Assembly: GCF_001280065.1 (NCBI RefSeq)
Contig: NZ_LGEA01000104.1
Coordinates: forward strand, 18,777 to 82,776
Direction of reading: 5' to 3'
DNA from: Streptomyces sp. NRRL B-1140
GTDB lineage: Bacteria; Actinomycetota; Actinomycetes; Streptomycetales; Streptomycetaceae
Length of the DNA stretch: 64,000 nt
Shown: positions 54,708-63,400 of the stretch, piece after piece
Layout of the letters: the number at the start of each line of letters is the position of its first letter
Position numbering within the stretch: the stretch's first letter is position 1
Program-made: the position numbers and the translations under genes
The notes under the pieces: model-generated
Told to the model about the DNA's origin: nothing
What the model saw: the letters and a program-made list of their open reading frames with translations, nothing else
The model's database searches: none

Positions 54708-54741
54708 TGACCCCGTCCGGGATCGGGCGGGGTCATTTTTT
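54708..54741 (+). terminator. Rho-independent terminator of malic enzyme
   Basis: TGACCCCGTCCG (54708-54719) pairs with CGGGCGGGGTCA (54724-54735), one wobble, tetraloop GGAT, followed by six T (54736-54741). It is the only hairpin with a true T tract found in this window. Confidence 0.93.
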
Positions 54742-55085
54742 GCGTTCGGGTGGCGCTGTTCGGGTGGCGCGGGCCGTGTCGCGTATGGCTGCTTCGGTGG
54801 GGTGCGGGTGGCTGCGCCGATCGCCGGGTGTGGGCCGGGGCCGCGCCGGGGGGTGTCCGTCCTCGGAACGGCGCGATGGGGTCTCACGCCGACTGACTGT
54901 GCGTTGACGCGCCAACCGCTGCGGGCGGACACCCCCCGACACGACCCCTTCTCGCCGTAGGCGGGTGCGGGCGCGTCGTGGCTCGTGCCTCAGGCGCACA
55001 GCACCGCCGCCTGCCTGGCAAGAGGGTGTGTCTCACAGGGGTCGGTGGTTCCACTCGGCAGGTCAGGGAACCTATCGTCAAGGTC
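54742..55085. other. 344-base gap with a large inverted repeat
   Basis: No gene. GGGGGTGTCCG (54849-54859) and CGGACACCCCC (54926-54936) form an 11-bp stem enclosing 66 bases. The region just before 55086 should contain the promoter of the oxidoreductase. Confidence 0.6.
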
Positions 55086-56051
55086 ATGTTCGCTGTCTAT
55101 GCCGCCCGAATCGACCGCGACCAGCCGCTGTCCGGCCTGGAGTTGGGGGAGCGTCCGGCTCCCGAGGCCCGTCCCGGCTGGAGCACCGTCACGGTCAAGG
55201 CCGCCTCCCTCAACCACCATGACCTCTGGTCCCTGCGGGGCGTGGGCCTCGCGGAGGACAAGCTGCCGATGATCCTCGGCTGTGACGCCGCCGGTGTCGA
55301 CGAGGACGGCAACGAGGTCGTCCTGCATTCCGTGATCGGACAGAGCGGGCACGGGGTCGGTCCGAAGGAACCCCGTTCCATCCTCACCGAGCGTTACCAG
55401 GGCACCTTCGCCGAGCAGGTCTCCGTGCCGACCTGGAACCTCCTGCCCAAGCCGAAGGAGCTCTCCTTCGCGGAGGCCGCCTGTCTGCCGACGGCATGGC
55501 TGACCGCGTACCGGATGCTGTTCACCAACGCGGGGGTACGCCCCGGGGACTCCGTGCTGGTGCAGGGCGCCGGTGGTGGTGTCGCCACGGCGGCGATCGT
55601 GCTGGGGAAGGCCGCGGGGCTCCGGGTCTTCGCCACCAGCCGCGACGAGGCCAAGCGGAAGCGGGCCGTGGAGCTGGGGGCCGTCGAGGCGCTGGAGTCG
55701 GGGGCACGGCTGCCGCAGCGGGTGGACGCCGTCATCGAGACCGTCGGGGCCGCCACCTGGTCGCATTCGGTGAAGTCGCTGAAGCCCGGCGGCACGCTGG
55801 TCATTTCCGGCGCCACCAGCGGCGACCGGCCCTCGCACGCCGAGCTGACCCGGATCTTCTTCCTCGAACTCAAGGTCGTCGGGTCCACCATGGGCACCAA
55901 GGACGAGCTGGAGGACCTGCTGTCGTTCTGTGCCGCCACCGGGGTGCGGCCGGTCATCGACGAGGTCATGCCGATGGACCGGGCGCGTGAGGGCTTCGAG
56001 CGGCTGGCCTCGGGTGAGCAGTTCGGGAAGGTCGTGCTGACGAATCCCTGA
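55086..56051 (+). CDS. Medium-chain dehydrogenase/reductase (quinone-oxidoreductase-like)
   Basis: A 321-residue NAD(P)H-dependent MDR enzyme. The GroES-like domain (NHHDLWSLRGVG, LGCDAAGVDEDGNEVV) lacks the zinc-ligand cysteine cluster, so it belongs to the quinone oxidoreductase/enoyl reductase group rather than true zinc alcohol dehydrogenases. The nucleotide motif is VLVQGAGGGVATAAIVLGKAAGLRVFATS (about 156-184). ATG 55086 (MFAVYAARI) fits; a longer frame from 54978 is rejected. The substrate is unknown. Confidence 0.88.
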   Translation: MFAVYAARIDRDQPLSGLELGERPAPEARPGWSTVTVKAASLNHHDLWSLRGVGLAEDKLPMILGCDAAGVDEDGNEVVLHSVIGQSGHGVGPKEPRSILTERYQGTFAEQVSVPTWNLLPKPKELSFAEAACLPTAWLTAYRMLFTNAGVRPGDSVLVQGAGGGVATAAIVLGKAAGLRVFATSRDEAKRKRAVELGAVEALESGARLPQRVDAVIETVGAATWSHSVKSLKPGGTLVISGATSGDRPSHAELTRIFFLELKVVGSTMGTKDELEDLLSFCAATGVRPVIDEVMPMDRAREGFERLASGEQFGKVVLTNP

Positions 56052-56106
56052 GTTCCTTCCGAGGTGCGTCGACGGTCGGTCCCGCGTGGGCCGGCCGTCT
56101 TTATTT

Positions 56107-56149
56107 GTCAACTGTGGTTGACGTGCGCGGGTTGTCAACGTAGGTTGAC
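56107..56149. promoter_or_regulatory. Two identical-armed operators before the HTH/Clp-N pair
   Basis: GTCAACTGTGGTTGAC (56107-56122) and GTCAACGTAGGTTGAC (56134-56149) each have perfect arms GTCAAC/GTTGAC, spaced 27 bases start to start. The second ends three bases before the HTH gene start, so a bound repressor would block transcription or initiation. Autoregulation by the HTH protein is the simplest reading. Confidence 0.88.
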
Positions 56150-56152
56150 GTC

Positions 56153-56362
56153 ATGACCGAAGCAACGGAACTGGCCGAGCGTGCGGGCGACCGTGATCCA
56201 CGGGTCGGCCTACGGGCCGTCGCCGCGCTGCGTCGGCTGCTGGAGCAGCTGGAAGCCGTGCAGGTGCGCAATGCGCGCAACCACGGCTGGTCGTGGCAGG
56301 AGATCGCCACCGAACTCGGTGTGACCAGGCAGGCCGTGCACAAGAAGTACGGGAGGCATTGA
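56153..56362 (+). CDS. Small helix-turn-helix protein
   Basis: A 69-residue protein. After a charged helix (RVGLRAVAALRRLLEQLEAVQVRNARNHG) comes a helix-turn-helix, WSWQEIATELGVTRQAVHKKYGRH (about 46-69), of the SigmaW region-4/LuxR-like sort. ATG 56153 is three bases after an operator. It overlaps the following Clp-N gene by one base (TGATG). Found as a conserved pair with Clp-N proteins, probably its regulator. Confidence 0.85.
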   Translation: MTEATELAERAGDRDPRVGLRAVAALRRLLEQLEAVQVRNARNHGWSWQEIATELGVTRQAVHKKYGRH

Positions 56363-56934
56363 TGTTCGAGCGGTTCACCGAAGACGCCCGTGATGTGGTG
56401 AAGAGCGCTTACGCGTACGTGGAGGGGAGCGGTGGGGGCGGGCGGTGCGTGGAGCCCGAGCACCTGCTGCTGGCCCTGCTGGACAGGGAGGGCAGCCGGG
56501 GGTCCTTCGCGCTGGGCGCTCTCGGGCTCGGAGAGGGCCGGGAGTCCGTGCGCGAGGCGCTGCGTGAGGCGCGGCGGCGGGGCGGGCTGACGCAGGCCGA
56601 GACCGATGCCCTCGCGGGGCTGGGGATCGACGTGGCGGAGATCGTCGCCCGGGTGGAGGAGGCGTACGGGGTCGGCGCCCTGTCCGGTGACCGGACGGAC
56701 AAGCGGTGGTGGTCGGGGCGTACCTCCTTCGGGCGAGGGGCCAAGGACGTGCTGGAGCGGTCCTTGCGGGTTGCTCTCGCCCAGCGGGACCGGCACATCG
56801 GGGACGAGCACATCCTGCTGGCCCTGACCGTCCGACCCGAGGTGCCGGCCGAGGTCCTCGCCGGTCACGGGGTGACCTACGCGTCCCTGACGCGGGTGCT
56901 GTACGGAAGCGGCGGCGAGGCCAAGGCCGGCTGA
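56362..56934 (+). CDS. Clp N-terminal-domain protein without AAA module
   Basis: A 190-residue protein with two Clp-N-type repeats: MFERFTEDARDVVKSAYAYVEG...PEHLLLALLDREG (about 1-75) and RGAKDVLERSLRVALAQRDRHIGDEHILLALTVRP (about 115-160). ClpC/ClpB carry this domain to bind adaptors or substrates, but here no ATPase follows. It may recruit substrates, buffer adaptor proteins or sense misfolded protein. The start overlaps the HTH stop by one base. Converges with the PadR gene, 18 bases apart. Confidence 0.87.
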   Translation: MFERFTEDARDVVKSAYAYVEGSGGGGRCVEPEHLLLALLDREGSRGSFALGALGLGEGRESVREALREARRRGGLTQAETDALAGLGIDVAEIVARVEEAYGVGALSGDRTDKRWWSGRTSFGRGAKDVLERSLRVALAQRDRHIGDEHILLALTVRPEVPAEVLAGHGVTYASLTRVLYGSGGEAKAG

Positions 56935-56952
56935 CGGACTACGCCCCGGCGC

Positions 56953-58023
56953 CTACTTCTGCTGTGCGCGCAGGAGGGCTCCTATGTGGGCCGCCGCCGT
57001 CGACAGATGGCGGCGGGCGTCGCGCAGTTGGCCGGCGGTGACGCCGTGGTCGCGGGCCGCGTCACGGATGTCGTCCCGGAAGCGGTCCAGGAGACGGTCC
57101 AGGTCGCGGGCCGGATCGCCGGTGGAGTCCGCGGTGTCCTCGTGGGCCCAGGCCGGTTCGAAGGAGGCCGGGAAGTCCGCCGGGGGCTGGGCGTGGGGCG
57201 GCGGCTCCGCGGCGGGCTTGCCGGTGCCTGGCCAGTCGAAGCCCAGGTCCTTGCCGAAGTCCTTGCCGTAGTCCTTCCCGAATTCGCCCACCTCCTTGAC
57301 CAGTTCGCTCAGGCCCTCACGCAGACCCGTCGGCCAGTCGCCGCGGGCGAAGTGGTCCTGAACCTGCTCCTGGACGCGGCGGGTGATGCGCTGCACCTGC
57401 TCCTGAGCCTGGGCCCGGGCCTGCTCCTGGGCCTCCTTCGCCTGGCGGCGGGCGCGCTGGGCGTCCTCGCGGGCGCGGCGGCTCTCGTCCTTGGCGCGCC
57501 GGGCCTGTTCCTTCCACTCCTGCCGGGCGCGGCGCATCTCCTCCTTGGCGATGCGCCACGCCTCCTTGTCGCCGTACTGCGAGAAGTCGCCGTTGGCGGT
57601 GCCCGTCGTGCCGTCGGCCGTGGTGCCGTTGCCCCGGCGGGCCTCCGTCGCCGCCGCGCGCATCTCGCGGCGCAGATCACCGGCGGCTCCGCGCACATCG
57701 GCCTGGATCTCCGCGGCCAGCTCCGCGACCGACTCCCGGATCTCCAGCTCCAGGTCGGCCAGCTCGCCACCGCGGTCGGCCAGTTCGGCACGGCCCGCGT
57801 CCGTGATCGAGTAGACCTTGCGGCCGCCCTCGGTGGTGTGGGTGACCAGGCCCTCGGCCTCCAGCTTGGCCAGGCGCGGGTAGACCGTCCCCGCCGAGGG
57901 CGCGTACAGCCCCTGGAATCGCTCCTCGAGGAGGCGGATCACCTCGTAGCCGTGGCGGGGCGCCTCGTCCAGCAGCTTCAGCAGGTAGAGGCGGAGGCGG
58001 CCGTGGGCGAAGACGGGAGGCAT
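56953..58023 (-). CDS. PadR-family regulator with long charged extension
   Basis: A 356-residue protein. The PadR winged helix spans about 1-85 (LYLLKLLDEAPRHGYEVIRLLEERFQGLYAPSAGTVYPRLAKLEAEGLV). About 90-260 is a very charged Arg/Glu/Gln/Ala-rich region likely to form a long coiled coil; the C-terminal 60 residues (ARDLDRLLDRFRDDIRDAARDHGVTAGQLRDARRHLSTAAAHI) form another helical block. The length is about three times that of a simple PadR. ATG 58023 lies one base after the stop of the DUF4097 gene, so the two form an operon. The extension's role is unknown. Confidence 0.87.
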   Translation of the reverse strand: MPPVFAHGRLRLYLLKLLDEAPRHGYEVIRLLEERFQGLYAPSAGTVYPRLAKLEAEGLVTHTTEGGRKVYSITDAGRAELADRGGELADLELEIRESVAELAAEIQADVRGAAGDLRREMRAAATEARRGNGTTADGTTGTANGDFSQYGDKEAWRIAKEEMRRARQEWKEQARRAKDESRRAREDAQRARRQAKEAQEQARAQAQEQVQRITRRVQEQVQDHFARGDWPTGLREGLSELVKEVGEFGKDYGKDFGKDLGFDWPGTGKPAAEPPPHAQPPADFPASFEPAWAHEDTADSTGDPARDLDRLLDRFRDDIRDAARDHGVTAGQLRDARRHLSTAAAHIGALLRAQQK

Positions 58024-58024
58024 G

Positions 58025-58999
58025 TCAGAGCACCTTCTTGTCGGTTGAACCGTCGGCCGGGGCGGTGGCGGGATGGTCGCCCGGGCCGGAGACGGGATTG
58101 TCTCCCGAGCCCTCCCGGGGGGCGCTCGCCGGGGTTGCCGCCGCGTCGTTGCTGCCGGGCCGGGTGCCCCGCGGCTCGTCGTCGTGATCGTCCTCTCCGG
58201 CGGGGCGGCGGAGGAGGGCGATCGAACCGGAGATGGTGGTGGCCCGCAGCTTGCCGGTGCCCGCGCCGAGCCGGCCCGTGATCTTGTGGGCTCCCCACTG
58301 GCCGTGCACGCGCAGGCCGTCGAAGGCGTTGGAGAGGGCGCCGCTCGCGGTGTTCGCCTCGACCTCCGCGTCCGCCGGATACGGCAGCCGGATGGCGATC
58401 TCGCCCGAGACGCTGGTCAGCCGGACGTCCGTCGGGCCGTTCGGGTCCAGGTCGACGATCATCGAGCCACTGACCGTCTCCGCCCGCACGGAGGGGCCGG
58501 AGCCCTCGATCACCGTGAGGTCGCCGGACACGGAGTTGAACCGCAGGTCGCCGGTCACGCCCTGGGCCTCCAGGCCGCCGGAGACCGTCTCGGCGCGCAC
58601 GGGGCCGGACAGGCCCACCAGTGTCGTGTCGCCGGTGACGCCCTTCATCACCGCCGGGCCATGGGTCCCGGAGATCACGGCGGCCGCGCCCACCACGCCC
58701 ACCTCCACGCGTGTGCCGGCGGGCACGGCCAGGGAGACCACCGCGCTGCGGCGCCAGCCCTTGCGGTCCAGCAACTTCAGGAAGCCCTTCCAGGGCAGGT
58801 CCTCGTAGGCCACCGTGAGGACGCCGTCCTGCTGGGTCACCATCAGGGGCGGCCCGTCGATCTCGGAGATCTCCAGGCGGGCGGAACCTTCGTCCGTGCC
58901 CACCACGTTCACCGTTCCGTTGACGAGACGCACCCGTAGGTCGCTCACGGGCTCGTCGAAGGTGAGCTTCTTCGGTTCTGTGACGGACCACTCGGACAT
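58025..58999 (-). CDS. DUF4097-family beta-helix-like protein
   Basis: A 324-residue protein. Residues about 15-275 form the repetitive beta pattern of DUF4097: repeated GxVxxETVSGxLxxxGVTGDLxxxSVSGDL-like units. About 50 disordered residues follow, rich in Asp, Ser and Gly. There is no signal peptide. The family is commonly encoded beside PadR or sigma/anti-sigma genes and is thought to act in membrane-stress signalling, but its role here is unproven. ATG 58999 follows GGAGAGG; an extension to 59029 is less likely. First gene of the operon. Confidence 0.85.
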   Translation of the reverse strand: MSEWSVTEPKKLTFDEPVSDLRVRLVNGTVNVVGTDEGSARLEISEIDGPPLMVTQQDGVLTVAYEDLPWKGFLKLLDRKGWRRSAVVSLAVPAGTRVEVGVVGAAAVISGTHGPAVMKGVTGDTTLVGLSGPVRAETVSGGLEAQGVTGDLRFNSVSGDLTVIEGSGPSVRAETVSGSMIVDLDPNGPTDVRLTSVSGEIAIRLPYPADAEVEANTASGALSNAFDGLRVHGQWGAHKITGRLGAGTGKLRATTISGSIALLRRPAGEDDHDDEPRGTRPGSNDAAATPASAPREGSGDNPVSGPGDHPATAPADGSTDKKVL

Positions 59000-59027
59000 G
59001 GTGAGGACCTCTCCGACTCGACGCGCC

Positions 59028-59061
59028 ATATCGCGTTCTCTCGCATTCACGATATATCGCG
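59028..59061. promoter_or_regulatory. Repeated ATATCGCG motif before the DUF4097-PadR operon
   Basis: ATATCGCG occurs at 59028-59035 and 59054-59061, 26 bases apart, and the second copy overlaps the palindrome CGATATATCG (59050-59059). PadR proteins bind AT-rich palindromes, so this is a likely autorepression site. Confidence 0.65.
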
Positions 59062-59146
59062 GCCTCGGAAAGTCAAGACACCCGTTCTGGGGAGGGCTGG
59101 ACCGTCGAAACGCCCATAGTGTGAGGATTCGGCCTAGCGTGTGACC

Positions 59147-59983
59147 ATGCCGACGGAAGCCGCCCGCACCGGACCCGCGCCTGGGGCGCTCCTGCTGTGC
59201 CGGGCGGCACCCGCGTCCGTCGCCCCGGTCGCCCAGTTGCTGCGCGAACCGATGCGGCTCATGCGCGCGGGCGACGCGTGGAGCGTTCTCGTCCCCGGCG
59301 GCGGGCCTTGGCGGGACGGCACCGAGCCCGTCGACCGCGTGGTCACCGGCTGGGCGACGGCACTCGCCGTCGGCGCGCCCTGGCCCGTCCTCGCCCTGTG
59401 GTGGGACACCGACCACGCGGGATTCACACTCGCGTCCGGTTTCCGCCGCCCGGTCGGCTTCGTGTGGCTCGCCGGGGGCGTGCCGGTGGGGGAGACCGAG
59501 GCCCTGCACACCTTCGCTGCCCGCTTGGGCCTCGACCCCGTCCTGGACGTCCAGACCCTCGAGGCGCTGGCCGAACCCGACTCCGAGGCCGATGCCGGCA
59601 CCCGTCTGCGCGGGCTGCTCGCGGTCCTCGCGCGCGTGGGCGTCGCACTGCCCGCCGGACTCGTCCCCGGTGATCCCGCCGAACGTCTTCTGGAGGCCGC
59701 CGCCCGCATGCCGGACGGCCTGGCCGTCGAAGGGCCGGGCCGGCGTGACGCGGTCGCGGAACGCGACACCGTCGACCACGGCAGCCTCGGGCCCTGGGCA
59801 CCCTGGGCCGGCGGTCCCGGAGCACGCGCGCTGGCCCTGGCGCAGGTGGTGGCGGGCGTGCCGCTGCTGTCCTGGGGTCTGCGCAGGCGCAGCGGCGGCT
59901 GGGGCTGGGTCACGGCCGGCACCCTGCTTCTCGCACACGGCGCGCTGGGCCTTGCCTACGCCTTCACGCATCCGCGCGACTGA
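59147..59983 (+). CDS. Hypothetical protein with C-terminal membrane segments
   Basis: A 278-residue protein. Residues 1-215 look soluble (VLVPGGGPWRDGTEPVDRVVTGWATALA and LALWWDTDHAGFTLASGFRRPVGFVWLAGG suggest a compact fold), and about 235-275 hold two hydrophobic segments. GTG 59141 is an alternative start. No family is recognised; it is conserved-looking in composition and codon use. Divergent from the DUF4097 operon. Confidence 0.65.
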   Translation: MPTEAARTGPAPGALLLCRAAPASVAPVAQLLREPMRLMRAGDAWSVLVPGGGPWRDGTEPVDRVVTGWATALAVGAPWPVLALWWDTDHAGFTLASGFRRPVGFVWLAGGVPVGETEALHTFAARLGLDPVLDVQTLEALAEPDSEADAGTRLRGLLAVLARVGVALPAGLVPGDPAERLLEAAARMPDGLAVEGPGRRDAVAERDTVDHGSLGPWAPWAGGPGARALALAQVVAGVPLLSWGLRRRSGGWGWVTAGTLLLAHGALGLAYAFTHPRD

Positions 59984-60070
59984 CGCCCCTGAGCTGCAGG
60001 ATCAGGTGCGGCTCGCCGTCCTCGCCGCTGCCGGATCCGGTCCCGGTCGTCCCTGCGGCGGTCCGCACCC

Positions 60071-60160
60071 GTCCCGCTCGTCGTCCCCGCGGCGGGCCGG
60101 ATCCGGTCCTACTCGTCGTCCCCGCAGCGGCCGGAACCGGTCGGTCCTACTCGTCGTCCT
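60071..60160. repeat. Three imperfect tandem copies around the 3' end of the DUF6104 gene
   Basis: Copies of a unit beginning GTCC(T)-CTCGTCGTCC start at about 60071, 60106 and 60144 (period 35-38 bases). The third lies inside the end of the coding region on the minus strand, so the other two look like duplicated gene ends. Confidence 0.7.
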
Positions 60161-60326
60161 CGTCGTCCAGCCGCGCCAGCCACGTGGCCAGTCGCTCCAC
60201 CGGCACCTCGAAGTCGGGGTTGAGATCGACGAACGTCCGCAGCTGCTCGGCGAGCCACTCGAAGGTGACTTCCTCCTCGCCGCGCCGCTTCTCCAGTTCC
60301 TCGATGCCACGGTCCGTGAAGTACAT
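60147..60326 (-). CDS. Small acidic DUF6104-like protein
   Basis: A 59-residue protein, MYFTDRGIEELEKRRGEEEV followed by TFEWLAEQLRTFVDLNPDFE and an acidic end DDEDDE. It is highly charged and helical. ATG 60326 is preceded by AAGG. I recall short proteins of this type as conserved near sucA in Streptomyces. It lies upstream of the sucA terminator and on the same strand as sucA, so it is separately terminated or read through. No function is known. Confidence 0.75.
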   Translation of the reverse strand: MYFTDRGIEELEKRRGEEEVTFEWLAEQLRTFVDLNPDFEVPVERLATWLARLDDEDDE

Positions 60327-60351
60327 GCCTCAAGGATAGGTGCGCGAAAAC

Positions 60352-60390
60352 GGCCGGGCCGCACCCCCGGAGTGGGGATGCGGCCCGGCC
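60352..60390 (-). terminator. Terminator of 2-oxoglutarate dehydrogenase gene
   Basis: GGCCGGGCCGCA (60352-60363) and TGCGGCCCGGCC (60379-60390) make a perfect 12-bp stem, extended inward by CCCC/GGGG, 21 bases after the sucA stop. It also sits directly upstream of the DUF6104 gene. Confidence 0.85.
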
Positions 60391-60411
60391 GCGCGGGAGG
60401 CGCGAGAGCGG

Positions 60412-63400
60412 TTACGCCTCGAACACCTCACGCACCAGCTGCTCCTGCTCGGCCTGGTGACGCTTCGCGGAACCCACCGCGGGGGACGAGCCGTGCGGGC
60501 GCGAGATGCGCCGCAGCCGCTCGCCGTGCGGGACGTCCGCGCCGACCGCCAGGTCCAGGTGGTCGATCAGGTTGAGCGCGATGAACGGCCAGGCACCCTG
60601 GTTCGCCGGCTCCTCCTGGGCCCACAGGTACTTCTCGGCGTTCGGGTACTTCTTGATCTCCGCCTGGAGCTCGGCACCCGGCAGCGGGTACAGGCGCTCG
60701 ATGCGGATGATCGCCGTGTCCGTGACGCCGCGCTTCTGACGCTCGGCCTCCAGGTCGTAGTAGACCTTGCCGGCGCAGAAGACGACCTTCTTGACCGCGG
60801 CCGCGTCCACCGACGCGTCGCCGATGACCGGCTGGAACTGGCCGGTCGTGAACTCCTCCGCCTTGGCCGCCGCCGCCTTCAGGCGCAGCATCGACTTCGG
60901 CGTGAAGACCACCAGCGGCTTGTGGTGCGGGTTGTGCACCTGCCACCGCAGGAGGTGGAAGTAGTTCGACGGCGACGTCGGCATGGCGACCGTCATGTTG
61001 TTCTGCGCGCACATCTGCAGGAAGCGCTCGGGGCGGGCCGAGGAGTGGTCCGGGCCCTGGCCCTCGTAGCCGTGCGGCAGCAGCAGGACGACGCCGGACG
61101 TCTGGGCCCACTTCTGCTCGGCCGACGAGATGAACTCGTCCACGACCGTCTGGGCGCCGTTGACGAAGTCGCCGAACTGCGCCTCCCACATCACGAGCGC
61201 CTCGGGGCGGGCCAGCGAGTAGCCGTACTCGAAGCCCATCGCCGCGTACTCGGAGAGCAGGGAGTTGTAGACGTTCAGTCGCGCCTGGTCCTCGGAGAGG
61301 TACTGCAGGGGCGTGTACTCGTCGCCCGTGCTGCGGTCGATGATGACCGCGTGGCGCTGGCCGAACGTACCGCGCTGCGAGTCCTGGCCCGCCAGGCGGA
61401 CCGGGACGCCCTCCAGCAGGAGGGAACCGATCGCGAGGGTCTCGCCCATGCCCCAGTCGATCGTGCCGTCCTCGACCATCGACGCCCGGCGCTGCAGCTG
61501 CGGCAGCAGGCGCGGGTGCACGGTGATGTGGTCGGGGATGTTGACCTGGGACTCGGCGATCCGCTTGACGACCTCCGTGGTCACCGCGGTGTTCACGGCG
61601 ACCGGGAACTCGGCCTGCGGGTCCGTGGACTCGACCGTGCCCGGCTGGGACGTGGCCTCACGGACCTCCGTGAAGACCTTCTCCAGCTGGCCCTGGTAGT
61701 CCTGCAGCGCCTGCTCGGCCTCTTCCAGGGTGATGTCGCCGCGACCGATGAGGGACTCGGTGTAGAGCTTGCGCACCGAGCGCTTCTTGTCGATCAGGTC
61801 GTACATCAGCGGCTGGGTGAAGGCCGGGTTGTCCGACTCGTTGTGACCGCGGCGGCGGTAGCAGATGAGGTCGATCACCACGTCCTTGTTGAACGCCTGG
61901 CGGAACTCGAAGGCGAGCCGCGCGACGCGGACCACGGCCTCCGGGTCGTCGCCGTTCACGTGGAAGATCGGGGCCTCGATCATGCGGGCCACGTCCGTCG
62001 CGTACATGGAGGAACGCGAGGACTCGGGGGCCGCGGTGAAGCCGACCTGGTTGTTGATGACGATGTGGACCGTGCCGCCGGTGCGGTAACCGCGCAGCTG
62101 CGACATGTTCAGGGTCTCGGCCACCACGCCCTGGCCCGCGAAGGCCGCGTCGCCGTGGATCGCCACCGGCAGGACGGTGAAGTCCGTGCCGCCCTTGTTG
62201 ATGATGTCCTGCTTGGCGCGCGAGACGCCCTCCAGGACCGGGTCCACCGCCTCCAGGTGCGAGGGGTTCGCGACCAGGGAGACCGCGATCTGCTCGCCGT
62301 CGAGGCCGGTGAAGGTGCCCTCGGCGCCCAGGTGGTACTTCACGTCACCGGAGCCGTGCATCGACTTCGGGTCGAGGTTGCCCTCGAACTCGCGGAAGAT
62401 CTGCGCGTACGACTTGCCGACGATGTTGGCGAGGACGTTCAGGCGGCCGCGGTGGGCCATGCCGATGACGACCTCGTCCAGGCGGGACTCGGCGGCCGAG
62501 TCCAGCACGGCGTCCAGCAGCGGGATGACGGACTCGCCGCCCTCCAGGGAGAAGCGCTTCTGGCCGACGTACTTCGTCTGCAGGAACGTCTCGAAGGCCT
62601 CGGCGGCGTTCAGACGGCGCAGGATGCGCAGTTGCTCCTCGCGCTCCGGCTTGGAGTGCGGCCGCTCCACGCGGTCCTGGATCCACTTGCGCTGCTTCGG
62701 GTCCTGGATGTGCATGAACTCGATGCCGGTGGTGCGGCAGTACGAGTCGCGCAGGACGCCGAGGATGTCGCGCAGCTTCATCATCGACTTGCCGGAGAAG
62801 CCGCCGACGGCGAACTCGCGCTCCAGGTCCCACAGGGTGAGCCCGTGCTCGGTGATGTCCAGGTCGGGGTGCTTGCGCTGCTGGTACTCCAGCGGGTCGG
62901 TGTCGGCCATGACGTGGCCGCGGACCCGGTAGGAGTGGATCAGCTCGAAGACGCGGGCGGCCTTGGTGACGTCGTCGTCGTGGCTGGCGTCGATGTCCTT
63001 GAGCCAGCGGACCGGCTCGTAGGGGATGCGCAGCGCCTCGAAGATGTCGTCGTAGAAGCCGTTCTCACCGAGCAGCAGGTTCGCGACGATCCGCAGGAAC
63101 TCGCCGGAGGCGGCGCCCTGGATGACCCGGTGGTCATAGGTCGACGTGAGCGTCATGACCTTCGAGATGCCGAGCTTGTTCAGGGTGTCCTGGGAGGTGC
63201 CCTGGAACTCGGCCGGGTAGTCCATGGAACCGACGCCCATGATCACCGACTGGCCGGGCATCAGACGCGGCACGGAGTGCACGGTGCCGAGGCCGCCGGG
63301 GTTGGTCAGGGAGACCGTCACGCCGGTGAAGTCGTCCATGCCCAGCTTGCCGTCACGGGCGCGGCGGACGATGTCCTCGTAGGCCTGCCAGAACTCGAAG

